A stretch of 64,000 nt of DNA from Listronotus oregonensis (GCA_019359885.1 JAHBCN010000200.1:62001-126000), one strand, 5' to 3'. Positions 34,247-47,721 are shown, counted from the first letter of the stretch. Numbers and translations: made by a program. Notes: generated by a model from the sequence alone, not told the origin.

Positions 34247-35847
34247 TGTCACGCAGTTGCTTTAGCCCAGTGGCTGCTCAAAAACACTTTCCCAACTTTA
34301 TCTGGCTTTGGCAGCCTTTTAAAAAAATTATTAAATTTTTTTTTAATAAATTAATAACAATTAAAATAGCAAAATACAGTAAAGCGAAGTGAGTAGCCGA
34401 GAGAGCGTGCAAAAAAGCCTAACTCATTTGCGGGGAGGGTTAACCGCCACTGCTTTTGGTGCCAGGCCTAGCAGAGACCTTCCAAAGGTTTAATTGGGAA
34501 CTCTCGTTCAACTTTACTACCACTCAAAGACAAGAAAAATTTTACTTAACAATATTAACATTAGAAAAAGGAGACACTAGGCGAGACAAATAAAACACTA
34601 TATTTAAAACAAATAGTTAATATAATTTATTATAAATTTGAAATTTTAAAAGGGTTTACATCAAAAAAATAATAATTATAATAATCAAAATTTACAAAAT
34701 AATTTTTTGATTTTCGTTGTGAATGCGCTGAATAACTGTTAAATTTTCTATACTAAGATGAAAGAATGAATTTTTAAATATAAGTCTACAAAAAATATTT
34801 TAAATATAAAAATATATAAGAATACCGCTTATAATTATCTAATTAACAATAATTTAATGACCAGATTTACCAAAAAAAAATTATATTACAATTAAAATAA
34901 AGGAAAGCCTGCAAATGATTTAAAAAACAATATGGTAAAAATTTAACGTAGAGGGCCTAAATTCTAAATTGAAAAGTTATAAATAAGAATTGTTAGTGTG
35001 TTAATTTTAATGTTGCCTGTTTTGTCGATTCCAATGATGGCGTGTGTGCCAGACACTACCCCCTGAAGAGCGATGGTGTCCAAATCTACAGACAAACATT
35101 GACCAGTTAAATGGTCACTATCTCTGACCCGTCACAAAGAAAACTTCTACCAAATTGATGGCCCCTCTGAACCAAAGCGAAAACTGTTACAAAAAAATTA
35201 ATGGACCATGTGAGGAAAAATGGCCCGGCCGAAGAACCCCAAGATGTTAAGGGGTATTTTCAACTAACACGTGATCCCTGCGGCGTCGAACTGCAAGTCC
35301 TGCAATGGATTTCTTTCCCGAAACAGCCAAAAAGGCAACGCAAACCAACAAAATTCACACAAACCAAAGGTAACTAAATCGGAAAGATTTTGGGAAAATT
35401 TTCAGCACAAATCCCCTAAAATGGCTTGAATACCAGTAGCTACAAATTTTCCTAGTTCTCAACGAAGAATGACGGAAAGTGCCAATGGTAAAACATGGCC
35501 GATGGCCCTTCGTCCTTCTCAAAAAGCACCAGTGGGCGCACGCGCATCGCTGCTAATTCTAAATTTTCTGCCCCTAAATTGGCAACAATATTACGCATTT
35601 TGAGTTGCCTACCCACGCTGCCCAAATAACAATGTTAATTTTTTATACAAAAACTACGAGGGGTAAAAGCAACGTAAAGCATAAGGTGGATCCATCGATA
35701 GAAAAACAGAAGTAACCCAGCAATTACAATCAAATTTGGAGCCTTTTGCCAAAAATAAACTGCAAAAAAAAATGAAAACCGACCTGCATTAAGGTAAACA
35801 AACTAAATTATTAAAAACAAACCTAGGAATAAAAACTAACCGTGACA
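34247..35847 (-). repeat. 5' LTR of the 9.4-kb gypsy element
   Basis: 1601 bp, beginning TGTCACGCAGTTG and ending CCGTGACA, with 7-bp terminal inverted repeats TGTCACG/CGTGACA. It is followed by AATT, the target duplication. It should contain the promoter for the minus-strand transcript, but no clear TATA box or initiator stands out. Confidence 0.92.
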
Positions 35848-35851
35848 AATT

Positions 35852-37515
35852 GATTACCGAGAGAAAACAAAACAACAACATTTGCACTTGTGCGGAAGTG
35901 TCTGTACTTAGATCATTCCAGTTTTATTTTTACTAGCCAACCTATGACGATAATTGCTTGTAAGAAAAGTTATTGGTTTAATTTTTAATATATTAATTTT
36001 AATTTTCTTATATTACTTATTTGATAAATAATATACAATATTTTTTTAGTTATCTTTTACAGATTTTAGATTAGTCTACGCACTAGATATAAATACGTAT
36101 TTTTAATTTTACTTTCCTATTCGTTACCACTCCTTTACCTAAACAGCGCAATATTTAATATTTTATTATTTTAAGCCCGATATCGTAAAATTGTTTTTAT
36201 ATTTGATTTTAAGTAATAAAAAGTCCTTACAATAAGTTTGTCTATGATACCCACTTTGATGACAATTTGAAACACAATTATGGGTTAAATGATTGAAATT
36301 TTGTAATTTTTTGTTTTTATTTTTATACCCTACATTTTCGATTTTATACAAAATTTTTATAATATTTTTTAAACAATCTTTAGTCTGTTGAAGTAGGTAA
36401 AATATAAAAAGGGTAAAACTAACATGAACTAACCAGATTTAACCCAAACTTGTAAAAGTTAAATCCCGTGACTTACATTTGTACCATTTTATTTCTTTTA
36501 AATATTATTTTTTGATTATTTTATTAACGTTTTTTAATGTTCTACAAGGAAAAAATATATTGTGTTTAATAACTTAATAAAAAAGTATTAAACGACTGTA
36601 AACTGTAAGCATGTTTGAATGTCATTATGGGTGCTTGCTCTTCTCTGTCTTAAAGCCTACATATTATTTAAATAATTTATGTATAATTAATTAAGAAACC
36701 AAAATGTCTTTTAGTTAGCAAATAAGTTTGTAAATAAAAGTGTGTTTAAGTGTTATTAAACAAAAACATTTTAGATAAATTAAAATGCTTATATTCTGTT
36801 GGTCATAAAGAAATTCTCGACATGGGCAGGTCTTGAAAGTTAGAGGCGTATGGGCATGTATGTTAAAGAGAATATCATTTTTCCATCTTAAAAATGAAAA
36901 CTGGTTTTCACAACCTCCTGATTCTTACGAAATTTTTAATCATTACCTAACAAATTAGCAGGTTTAATTTTCCTACCAAGCAAATAGAAAAATAATATTA
37001 TCCAGTTTTTTTCTCAAAATTGTCTAGCTTAATGTACTAAATTTATTATTTACATATATATTTTTTTTATTTGTAACAAAATACTATTTTTAGTAAATAA
37101 TATTTTTAGGATAATACTATGTTTTCGCGCCCTTTTTAACTGATTTCGGTCCAAATCACATAACTTAAATAAATTATCTGGTATTTAAAGGTTTGACCCA
37201 AATGATTATTTTAAATACAACTTGTGTGTAGCTAGTTCTCCTAAATAATTTAAATGCTGCATAAAATGTATATTTTATAGGAGTTAGATGTAAATTGGAT
37301 ATTTGTCTGTAAAAAACCTTTTTTAAATAAACTTTTACCTTTGTAATTATGTAAAATGAATTGTGACTTATTAAAAATTAAAAAAAAATATTTATGTATA
37401 CAAGTTAAAAGTAAGAAACACATATTTCACAAAATAGGTAGAAATTTGAAACAATGCCTGCCAGAAGGCCAGTTATTAGAGCTAGTAAATTGGGATTTAG
37501 TACTAATAATTGCTT
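35852..37515. other. AT-rich sequence with no identified gene
   Basis: Long T- and A-rich stretches with no coding signal, RNA gene or repeat that I can recognise. Confidence 0.5.
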
Positions 37516-38214
37516 AAGGCCGATTTACACGATGCCAGTAACTGGCGCCAGTCTCTCTGGCATGACAGTTTTTGACTTGCAAAACGCTAAACTTAGGTCG
37601 TTTACATGATGTCAGTCAGTGGTAAATTTTTACTATTTTGGATCATTTTTTCAAAAAAACATACAAAAAAACAAATAAATTCAACATTTAGCCTTCCTAG
37701 ATATGTATACCAGTGACTGACGCAACGTGTTTATACGTTGTCTGGAATACTGGTGCGGGTGTTACTAAGGCTAAGTGGTAAATTTATTTGGTTTTTTGTG
37801 TGTTTCTTAAAAAAATATATTTAAAAGTTTGGTGCAGATAAAATTTTAAAGCTTGTTTTATTACATAAAGAGAGCAGGAATGCTTATGGAATATTCGATG
37901 CGACAGATATAAAAACAAACAAACACGCAAATCGGCTTTACAACAAATTCTGAAATAAATGGGTATTGAGGGTATTACGACTAAAGATGTAAAAAGTAAA
38001 ATTAAAATTGTTAGAAATATTTCTTTTTTTACTAACATAATTTTGGTTCTAACAGTAACAAGTCGAAATTTTCTCGAATTATTTAAAAAAAAAACACAGT
38101 GAAAATTTATGACTGACTGACATCACGTAAACGAACCAAGTCCAGCGGTTTGCCAGTCAAAAATTGTCATGCCAGAGAGAATGGCCAGTTTCTGGCATCG
38201 TCTAAATCGGTTTT
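37516..38214. mobile_element. MITE with about 125-bp terminal inverted repeats
   Basis: The left end (37516-37643), starting AAGGCCGATTTACACGATGC, is an inverted match to 38090-38214 with about 85% identity, including the shared inner block TTTACRTGATGTCAGTCAGT. The 450-bp interior has no coding content but holds nested small palindromes near 37712-37755 (CCAGT/ACTGG and CAACGT/ACGTTG). Flanking target duplications are not obvious. Superfamily unknown. Confidence 0.88.
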
Positions 38215-41165
38215 TATATAAAATGTTCGTGGTAAATTACTTTAGGTCAGCAAACTTTACTGTCTAGTAAAAACTTTAAAGTAATTAGAAGCAAACAGTT
38301 ATGATGTGCATTTTACAGCTTTTGAGAATATAGTTAACTTAATAATAATTTAATAATTTGGCATCTTATCGATTTGCGCCTAATTTGATTGACGGAGGTT
38401 TTAAAGGTCGCTAATCATGATTCTGGGGTCAGATTTAAATTTTAAATAATTTTAATATGGCTGACGAAATTTTCAGAAATCAATAAATTCATGCCACATT
38501 CCGTACATTAGGCATTCGTAGGGCGCTGGTAATGCCGCTAATCACAAATTTAGTAATTTTGATTCCCCCACCATTCAAAAGGTTTGAAGAGTTAAGCATT
38601 AAAATATGAAGCCAACTAAATTCGTTCTTCTGGGGTAATTTAAGTTTGTTTGGGAGATTAAGTAATACAACTCCCTGTACTAGCTGTGACATAAATCTGT
38701 TGATTAATAAAAATCTTGCCCACTATGTTAAAATTGCCATTTTGAAGTTTGTAAATCTAACTTCAGGTACATATTCAGCACCCCTTAAAACTCCTATGTA
38801 CCGAATCTAAAATACAACCAACTTTTTTGCGTCGCTGTCTAATTTTGCTTGATTTACTATTAATTAATTACATTTAACATTTTAAAAGAGTTATAAATAA
38901 AGAAAAAAAGATATAGGTCAACAGAATAAGACATTAAAAAAAGTTTCTGCTAATCTTCTTTTGACGCTAACAATATACTCTTTTTAAAAATATTTTTTAA
39001 TGCTTAAAACACTTCTGTTAAATTTATTAATATACAAGAAAACACACATAAACACATTTAAAAAAGTTTTTTTTTAATGGGATTTGATTTAATTTCTGGA
39101 AAAATACTTTTTTATGTTGATTCGTTAAATATTTCTTTTATTGTCGGGTATAATACAAGTGTGTTGACAATGACTTCAATGACTTTTTTATTCCGCATTC
39201 AACGCGGCTATTTAATATCAGAAAGCAGCGCCCTATTTTTCGTTTGTCAATTGGGGCTTAAGATTTTCATAAGCTGATTTTCAAAGCAGCAGCACTACCA
39301 AGCAGAAAATTCCAAATAGGTTTAAACAAATTATGATATATCTTCATATATTTTGTCTTTATTTAAATCAGTAGCGTTCATAATATAAAGCAGTATGATG
39401 TATGACTAAGCTGTAATATAAATAATATACCCTAGACTTAAAGATGATATTCTTATGTTAAATAAAAAAAGTTTTTAAACGGCAAATGTATCTGAAAACG
39501 CAGTAATCGAGCAAAATATTTAACCATAACTAGATATATAAAAGTACAAACGAAGATTTTTGCGTAAATTAGGTATTGGTTTAAATGTATTGTATTGAGT
39601 ACGTTAACATAGTTTTTTTGTTTAAACGCTTATTTTAAAAATAATTAATGAAAATTTATGCATGCAATGTGCATTTTTATTTTGTTTTAAAATTTGTTTT
39701 ATTGCTAAAAGAAGAATTAAGATAGGATTTTCTATAACTCGTTGTCACTTTTTCATTATTTTATTTTATATGGTTTTGTAGTTTAATGGCAAAATTTATT
39801 ATTCGCAAATTTCCTGTTTCTTGCATTAAGACCATAATATGTTGTCCCGTAGTACCATCACCTTTTTGACAATTTTTTTTGCGGCTAAACTTTTGTTTTA
39901 ATTAACAAGGAAAAACGACAGTTAAACCGTTCCAATCATAAAATTATACCGGTTGTAAAGATTTCTGATTTTGCTGGGTTAAGGAAAACCCCAATTATTC
40001 TTAAATTATAGAAAAACAATATAGCCTTTTTAACGATATGGTTTATTTCTAAGACTAGTCGAAATGTTGTTGCCACAATTAAATAGAGGTTGTTGTTGCA
40101 TCAAACATGTTATAAATATTTATAACTGTCAACCGCTAGTAACTTGACTTCTGACCACTGTTTCTAATTCCATCACTGTGTCATAAATTGATACGACATT
40201 TCTGATATTATTATGCTAGCCCCTATTACTTGTTTAATGGCGGAAGCAATGCGGCGAGTCAAAATTAATTACAGTATTTGAACCTTTCCTCTCGCCAAAA
40301 AGCTGAATATATTAATCTTTGTTTTTTATAGAAACATATATTTCATTCGTAATTTTTTTTTTATTTCGCTTATACCAGTTTTTTTTTAACTGGTGGTAAA
40401 TTAATAAAGATCAAGTTAACACTGGGTTTTTCCAATAGCCTTATTAGTAAAAAAATGCAAGACACGTTTTAAAAATAAATATATTTATGATCAGCTGTAT
40501 ACAATTTATAGGACAAAAATTGCCTTCGTTATATGCGCACACCAAAGTAGATTTTTAAAACATAAATTTTGATTAATCGGAAAATTCTGGTGCCTTTAAA
40601 ACCGTATCGTAACTTGGGTAATCTAAAATAACTAGTGCAAATTTAGGATATGCCAGTTTTATATAATTTAACGAAAGTATTTTGTTGCACTAGGTAACAA
40701 TTTTAATATGCTACCTGGTAATTTACAATATGCTATAGTATTTTTCATATTAATTGTCTTATTTATTGACAATAGACTAGATTTTTATTACCGTAGTTTA
40801 TTTTATACACAACCAGCCTTAGATCCGACACAAAAAAATTATTGTATTTTCAACTACTTACTTACTTAAGAAAACTGTTTTTTTTTTAGATTTTGTAAAT
40901 ATCTTATAAATTAATAAAATATTATATTGTTGACTTGACTTCGTATCTTTAGTTTGATGCTACCACCTCCCGGCTTGCTTTTTTCAACAAACCACGCTTT
41001 TAAAAAGTATTTTATTATAAAAACCGCGTTTTTAACAAAGCGTTTACTTTTTTTTAAGCCAATATCCTTGTAAAGTAGTCTAGTTAAAAAAAGTCAGGTA
41101 AAAAACAATGCTGAATTACTAAAAAACTTAAATAATATAATCACAAGACAAAAGTATTTAACAGG
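38215..41165. other. AT-rich sequence with no identified gene
   Basis: Nothing coding is recognisable. 38390-38560 is more balanced in composition and may be an old repeat, but I cannot name it. The frame at 39077-39277 has no motif. Confidence 0.45.
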
Positions 41166-41229
41166 TTATAATTCTATTCCCCAATCGCGGTATCACGTGA
41201 TTAGTAGCAACTTGGGGAATTAGTTATAA
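41166..41229. repeat. Imperfect hairpin beside a (TA)n tract
   Basis: TTATAATTCTATTCCCCAA at 41166-41184 pairs with TTGGGGAATTAGTTATAA at 41212-41229 around a 27-base loop containing CACGTG. Confidence 0.7.
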
Positions 41230-41238
41230 CGAACTGAA

Positions 41239-41399
<161 letters not shown>

Positions 41400-41531
41400 T
41401 AGTTAGTCCTGAGGAAGGAAAATAATTAAAACTCTCAAGCTTGACAAAACAGAAAGGGTTTTCATACTAAATCAGGCATACCAATCTCTTTTCAATAATT
41501 CAAAAAGACTGCATCCCCACTACTCTGGTTT

Positions 41532-41639
<108 letters not shown>

Positions 41640-42135
41640 TTTTTTGTACGCCACTTTCGCCTCTTGTGCTTTTACAGCTTATTTTCCAGTACAAAATTTG
41701 CTGATCTTACGTATTTCCTAAGGCAAATGATATAACTTATTTTTACCAAAAAAATAGATTGGTATAATAGGATTTAAAAACGATGAAGTCGAATATTTGA
41801 AACTTAAATTTAAAAAATACATGTTTGTTTTATTTCTCTGGTAAGTTAAGGTATTATGGTATTGTGCTTTTTTTATACTGAAATAGATGTTTATAATTGA
41901 TTTTGTAACGAAATACAAAATCTACCTAACTGATCTTGGCTGTTTTTTCTTCGTTCTAGTGAACTAAATTTAAAATTTATTTTTTTTTAAGTTATATTTA
42001 ACTTGACCACAGTTTTAAAAATGTATTCCTTTATTATATAGACTAAATTCAAAAAACGAAACGAAATTGATTAAATTTAATTGAATTCTTTTATTTTAAC
42101 GGATACTAGAGTTACAGCAAGTCATACTAGGCTCA

Positions 42136-42185
42136 CAACATTGCAATTTATCCTAAGATTCAACATTGCAATTTATCCTAAGATT
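42136..42185. repeat. Perfect 25-bp tandem duplication
   Basis: CAACATTGCAATTTATCCTA plus AGATT occurs twice head to tail without a mismatch, about 100 bp beyond the 3' end of the neighbouring LINE. Confidence 0.95.
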
Positions 42186-42288
42186 TAAATTTGTTTTACC
42201 CTTAATAGCTCCACAGATCTAGCAGCGTCAAGCCATATATCACTTGCCTATCCGACAAGAATTAGGCAAAAAGGTTTCCCATTAACAT

Positions 42289-44940
42289 TTTTTTTTTATC
42301 TTGGCACAGTCTACGAAGGCTGATGCCTAAGTACTAACGTAAGGTGGGTGTCTTCAGTGTGGTGAGAGGGAGTTTGTTCACACGGAACTTAAATTTTTGG
42401 AGATTGGGAGGAGAAGAAAAAACTTCTGCGGGCAGCAGGTTCCACAGTCTTGACACTCTAGGGATGAAGGAACGAAGAAAGCGGGAAGTTCGGGGCCTCT
42501 CCACTGAACTGTAAAGGATGCATAAAAGTTGCACTACGTGTTGCTCTGTTGGGAGCTGCTAGAGAAGGAATTATAATGGCAAACTCCTCTGAGCAGAAGC
42601 CGTGAAAATACCTATAGAAGAGCGACAGATTCCCTACGGAGAGCTCGACGGTGGGCAAGAGAGAGGAAGCCTTCCTGTGAGCGTTGGATCATTAATAGAC
42701 GAACGGTCTTCTTTGAATGGAGTCCAGAATGCTAAGTGTTGTAGGGACGCCATTCCCCAGACATGAGAACAATATTCTAAAGAGGGTCTGATTTGGATAC
42801 ATAGAGGTGTACAAATTGGAAGAAGAGAAATATTTTCTCGGCTCGGAAGAGAAATCAATCTTTTTTGAAGCTGCTGAAGCTATGGATAAAATGTGTTTGT
42901 GCTAGTTGAGGTTATTCTCAAAAGTAACGCCGACAAGATAACGACTCTTTGTTCTGCAGAACTGGCCACTCATATGTAAGGGATGAGCAGTATTGCAGAC
43001 TTTTTCGCGACAGGGAGCATGACTGTGTTTTCGAGCTTAACGAACAGTTTTTACCCAATCAAATAAGTTTGAGGTCTGAAAGAGATATCTGCATTGACCT
43101 GCGCTTGTTTTCGAAATCAGGATTACATGGTGGCTTAAGAAATTGAATACTAAAGTGGAGGTTACTATCGTCGCAAAACTATGAATGGATTGATTGTGGT
43201 AGAGAGAAGATCGTTAATGTGTAGATGAAACAGCGTGGGTGCCAGCACTGAGCCCTGGGGCACCCCAGCATTAATTTGGTAGAAGCTGGAGGAGATGACC
43301 ATCTACACTAACTGATATACGTCGATTAAAAAGGAAACTGGAAATCCAAGAACAAAAGCAGGTGAAGACTGAGAAGGAAGTTTGTTAAGAAGCCCATCAT
43401 GCCAGACCTGATCGAAAGCTTTGGATATGTCAAGAGCAACGATCTGGGATTCACCAGAAACTCAAGGGTCTTGTTCCAGTTGTGTGAGACAAAGGAAGAA
43501 GATCAGCTGTGGATCTACTGTGACGGAATCCATATTTCTCTATCATGTAAGATCTTATATTTTTCAGATACTTTAAGATTTGGGAATTAATGAATTTTCC
43601 ATTACTTTGCAAACAACTGAAAGAAGAGATATAGGTCTATAGTTGGAAGGAGACTTTGGATCTTTTTTGGGGACAGGTTGCACACGTGCAGCTTTCAACT
43701 CTCTGAAATACCCGTGTCGTAAGAGATTCAGGGCGAGTTAAGATGGGGGAACTCGGGAGCACATTTTTTGACCCATTTGCCCGGTATGCCATCCAGCCCA
43801 GACGATTTTTAGTATTAAAGAAGAAAGAACACGCTTGATCTGTTTGACTTAAAATTTAAAATCGGACATTTATAGTGCAAAGTTCAGTATTCCCAAGGAG
43901 CTTTACTGCCATTTGGGCAAAAGAGCTTTATCTTTTATTCGCTTTTAAAATGGGCTTTGCTCGAATATCCATTATACGTTTTTGCTTGTGTAGCCTTTTT
44001 CGTTTCGGGACTGGGTTTTTAAGAAACTTTTTTGGGCGATTTTTAAAATCTGGTTTGTCACGGGTTTAAAAAAAACCCCGGTTTTGTATTTAAAGTTCGG
44101 TTCTTTTTAGTGTGGGAATATAGGTTTCAATGCCAGTTTTAATTGTTTCGTAATTTTTTTTAAAAATTTTCCCAGAAGTCAAAGAGCAGGTAGGATCCCA
44201 AGGGAAACGCAAAATCTCTCAGCCACCATCATCGGCAAAAAGTAGTGCCAGAGGTTCGTGGCGCATGTTTTCGTTGCCTTAAAATGAGTGGGTAAGATAC
44301 GGTGACCAAACCATGTCAGAGCGACCAGGGGAGCAGTTACTGATGCTTGATAGAGTTCGGGGGTGGAATTAAAAAAGATCGGGGTTAAATTATGGGGGGG
44401 AAACCCCTAGGAAAAGATGGGTTCCAAATTAGTTTTGCGGTTTGATTGCGAAATTTTTCCTTCCTTGTTATCAGTTTTGGACCCTAGCCAACCATTTTAT
44501 GACAACCCCCCAGGGTTCTTGGCCAACTGGGAAAATATTGTCGATCTTTATTGAAGGAAATCAAGAGCTCGTTGTAGGAATTGTGGACGGGACCGGTATA
44601 TACAGCAGTAAATTTGGTGAAAAAAGTTTCCAAGAATATCAGGCCTACCCGATTCGGTTAAAACCTGCAGTTTCGGTCGTTGCGAACGTAAGCACAAACG
44701 CCCCCGGGGTCGAAAATGAAATGGTTTAAACCCTTTTGGGAAAAAAGAGGTGGTTGGTTGCTGTTTTGGGATTTTCTTGGTTTCGGTGAAATATTATGGG
44801 TTGGAACATTATTTTCTTTGGTTTCAAACATAGTCAAGAAACAAGTAATCCCCTAAGGATTTCTTGTGCAGTTAGATGGATTTGATTGGGGTTTTTTGCA
44901 TTCGATTACTATGAACTCTACAAATTTTTGTGAAATTTAA
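42289..44940 (-). mobile_element. Jockey/CR1-group LINE, near full-length ORF2, frameshifted
   Basis: Read leftward. An endonuclease region shows GVCAYVRNDRNCRF near 44690 and TPELYQASVTAPL near 44330. Then RT blocks: VQPVPKKDPKSPSNYRPISL near 43640, VALDISKAFDQVWHDGLLNK near 43410, GVPQGSVLAPTLF near 43245, and the catalytic FADDSN motif near 43175, which is one base short. RPSLEYCSHVWG follows near 42780. The C-terminal part reads FYRYFHGFCSEE, SRLWNLLPAEVF and ISLRRLCQDKKK near 42310. A 10-base A tail (T10 on this strand, 42289-42298) marks the 3' end. ORF1 is not identified and the 5' end is uncertain. Multiple frameshifts make it inactive as written. Confidence 0.87.
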
Positions 44941-45049
44941 TTAAGGGGAAAATTTGACTGCATTTTTGCATTGAAAATGCATTTTAAAATTTGCAATTAT
45001 AAAATTTATAACTTTAAATAATGAAAAAATAAGCCCGACATTTTTTAAT

Positions 45050-45970
45050 TTGGTTTTCAGGTCGAATCACGAAATGTCATTGGGAGGGCCCTCGGAGTCC
45101 TGGTGGGCGCTAATGAGGGAGGGGCGCGGTGGGCTTCTGGGGTTTATTCCTCTAATATCGCTCGATTTCTTTACCCCGGTCTTTTTGGTCGCTGAACACA
45201 AATGTGAGATTGACAAAGGCCTGCGTTACCTGATCACGCTAAATGGTGAAAAAATGTCGTCTTCCTGGTTTTTCGACATTCTCTAATATCAGCCCCATTT
45301 TTTTTTTACTCGGGGGTTTAATGGTCATGCCAAAATTGGGGACTTGTATCCTTCTGGAGTTTTACGACGGTCGTCCCTAATATTATCCCAATTTTTTTCC
45401 CCTTTTTTTTTTTCCCTGGTCCCCTGAACACGAATATAATACGTCGTATTCTTTTTCCCAGTACCAGATTGATTTTTAAACTTACCTCCGGATAGGTTAA
45501 TATCAATGTCGTCTTCTGTTTTTATGAAAATTTTTGTTAAAATATTCTTATGTTTTTTAAAGGTATTTATTCAAAAAATTGTTTTTATGTTATATGATAA
45601 TATATTACATAAAAAAAAATATTTATTTACCCTTTTTACTGTCTTTTCTCTCTTTATTCTGCCCCTTTATTTCAGCGGAAATATTTATTTTCTACTAAAA
45701 AGCCCAATGTTTGTGCAGTCTTTGTCGTAAATTTTTAAACTAAATTGTAAATCAACCCATGTTTTTGCATCTACATGAGATTAGGCGCACCGGGTACTCA
45801 CGGGCCTTTCCAAAGTCATATTCGTGTAAAAACCAAGTTTGGGAAAAAATTTGGGCCCGATATTCGGATTCGAAAACGTTTCCATCCTTAGCGCGCACCA
45901 GGTACTCCTCAGGCCCTTGTTAATATCATATTCATGTTCAGCGACCACAAAAGCCCATTGAGTAAAGAAA
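45050..45970. repeat. Inverted pair of a 90-bp motif
   Basis: GGTCGCTGAACACAAATGTG near 45189, continuing through GACAAAGGCCTG, matches the reverse complement of 45885-45965 (GGTCGCTGAACATGAATATG). Related fragments occur near 45416 and, inverted, near 45815. This may be the remains of an inverted-repeat element or scattered copies of one repeat. Confidence 0.6.
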
Positions 45971-46343
45971 TTAGGGTGAATTTAAAAATTTTAAAAAGAC
46001 CGACCACCTGTAAGACTCTTGCATTTCGGACTTTTTTAAATATTTTAGTTTTTAAATTTTTAAAAAGTCAATATACGGGGGAATTTCCGAATGCAAAAAT
46101 GTGTCGAGCACTCCCAAAAAAGGCGATTATTTTTTGGGTTTAAAGTTTTATAAAATAATAATTAAATCGATCCTTTGTTTTTTTATACAGTTCTCTAACA
46201 ACGATAACAGTAAACAATAACATCTTTAACAATAATAAGTTTAACCCCAATGGCCCAACAAACTTTACCTTAAAAACCTCCCGGCAGAGAAAAGCTGGGG
46301 GGTACAAAAGTTAAAAAAGCTGAAAATAACTTTCATTTTTCTA

Positions 46344-46470
46344 GTGATAGTGTGGGCACAAGATCGCCCTAGCGGAAGACGCCAGTGCCGCATGGGGAGG
46401 GGGATGAATCGGCAGAACACATACTGTGTTCTGTTCAGCAATGGCAGGACAAAATTCGCAACCCCGGCGA
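46344..46470. other. GC-richer patch of unknown origin
   Basis: A short stretch containing CCTAGCGGAAGACGCCAGTG and a CAGAACACATACTGTGTTCTG palindrome. Both strands are open, but I do not recognise the peptide. It is probably a fragment of an unidentified element. Confidence 0.3.
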
Positions 46471-47589
46471 TCCCCCTTTTTCCCGGGGGAAAAAAATCTT
46501 TTCCCCAACGGGATCATCAGATTTTTTGGGGTTGGTGGTGGGAGAAATATAAAAGGTGAAAGGGTGTTATCCCCTCACTTTAGACTTAATACCTACCTAG
46601 GGTGAATAAAAATTTCCCAAAATCAAAAAAACTTTTTTTTTTTTGTTCCCCACTGTAAGAAGTGGCACCATTAATTGCTTCTTAAAACTAAGATATAAAT
46701 GTAAAAGTGATGGATTAAAAAAAGATATATTTTTCATGTCATATGGGATTTTTTTATAGGGAAAAATTTCATTCCCGGTTAAGACGGAAAAGTAAAAACA
46801 ATGCCAATAGAATAATAATGATGTCTTTTTTGTCAAAACCGAAAATATATTTTATCTTTTGACATTGTTCCAATATGTTTTAACAATTTTCCAGCATAAT
46901 ATACGGGGAGTTTTTTTTTAAAAATTTTTTTGTAAATTTTTTTTATTTTGGGTTTAAAAAGTAAAAAAAAGGGGTTTTCTTAAGCTAAAAAACAAATGAT
47001 TTTAAAAGGCCTTTTTAATAATTTTTGTATTTTCATTTTTTTCACCATAATGAACGGCGGAGATATCATTTTTCCACTATTGAACCACCTTGTTTTGGGA
47101 AAATTTTATAAAGTATTTTACAAACTTTTCTGCAAATTTTAATTGTTTAAAAAAAAAAAATTTACTGAGGTGAAAATTAAAATCTTTTTTAATAAGAAAA
47201 ATTTTTAAATAAGACCCCCATAGTTGAAAGGGCATCGCCTTGTGGACTTCAAAAATAAAAGAAAAAAACAGAAATTTTACCTTAGTTGAAATAAAAAGTT
47301 TTTTTTGCACACAGTAACAGTTTTGTATTTGTTTTAATTATTTATGCTTTTTTAAAAAAAAGTTTAAATAATTCTTATTTCTAAATGCATGTACCACTAC
47401 ATGTATAAAAAGTTGGTTGTGTCTATATTTAAAATATGTTTTTTAATTAAATAATTTAAAGGTGAAAAAATTTAAAAAAAGGGGGTATTTTTAAAAAATT
47501 TTAATAAAAAATTAGTCCCCTTTTTTATTAATTTTTAAGTATTAAAAAAATATGTTTTTTTAAAAATTATTTTAGTTTAAATTATTACT

Positions 47590-47721
47590 AAAAAAAAGAC
47601 CAAGCCAAAGACCGGGTGGTGAAAAGCCCTCCCAGCCCAAAGACCATTGGTGCAAGATCAAGACCAAAAACAGGCTTGCAAGACCAAGCCCAAATTCCCG
47701 GTCTTGGTCGGTCTTTTTTTG
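47590..47721. repeat. Inverted cluster of GACCAAG-type motifs
   Basis: AAAAAAAGACCAAGCCAAAG with ACCGGG at the left is mirrored by CCCGGTCTTGGTCGGTCTTT at the right. Between them AAGACCAAGC-like words recur. It looks like a very short TIR element or the end of a larger one. Confidence 0.55.

Larger units (their letters stand above)
26467..35847 (-). mobile_element. Ty3/gypsy LTR retrotransposon, 9.4 kb, minus strand
   Basis: Two direct LTRs (26467 to about 28012, and 34247-35847) bracket gag-PR-RT-RNaseH-IN in that order on the minus strand, which is the Ty3/gypsy order. The LTR starts TGTCACG and ends CGTGACA, seen cleanly in the right LTR. The 4-bp target duplication AATT lies at 26463-26466 and 35848-35851. 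All ORFs carry frameshifts, so the copy as written is not functional. The left LTR and part of the interior are rich in short homopolymer runs that the right LTR lacks, so sequence quality may explain many breaks. Confidence 0.9.
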
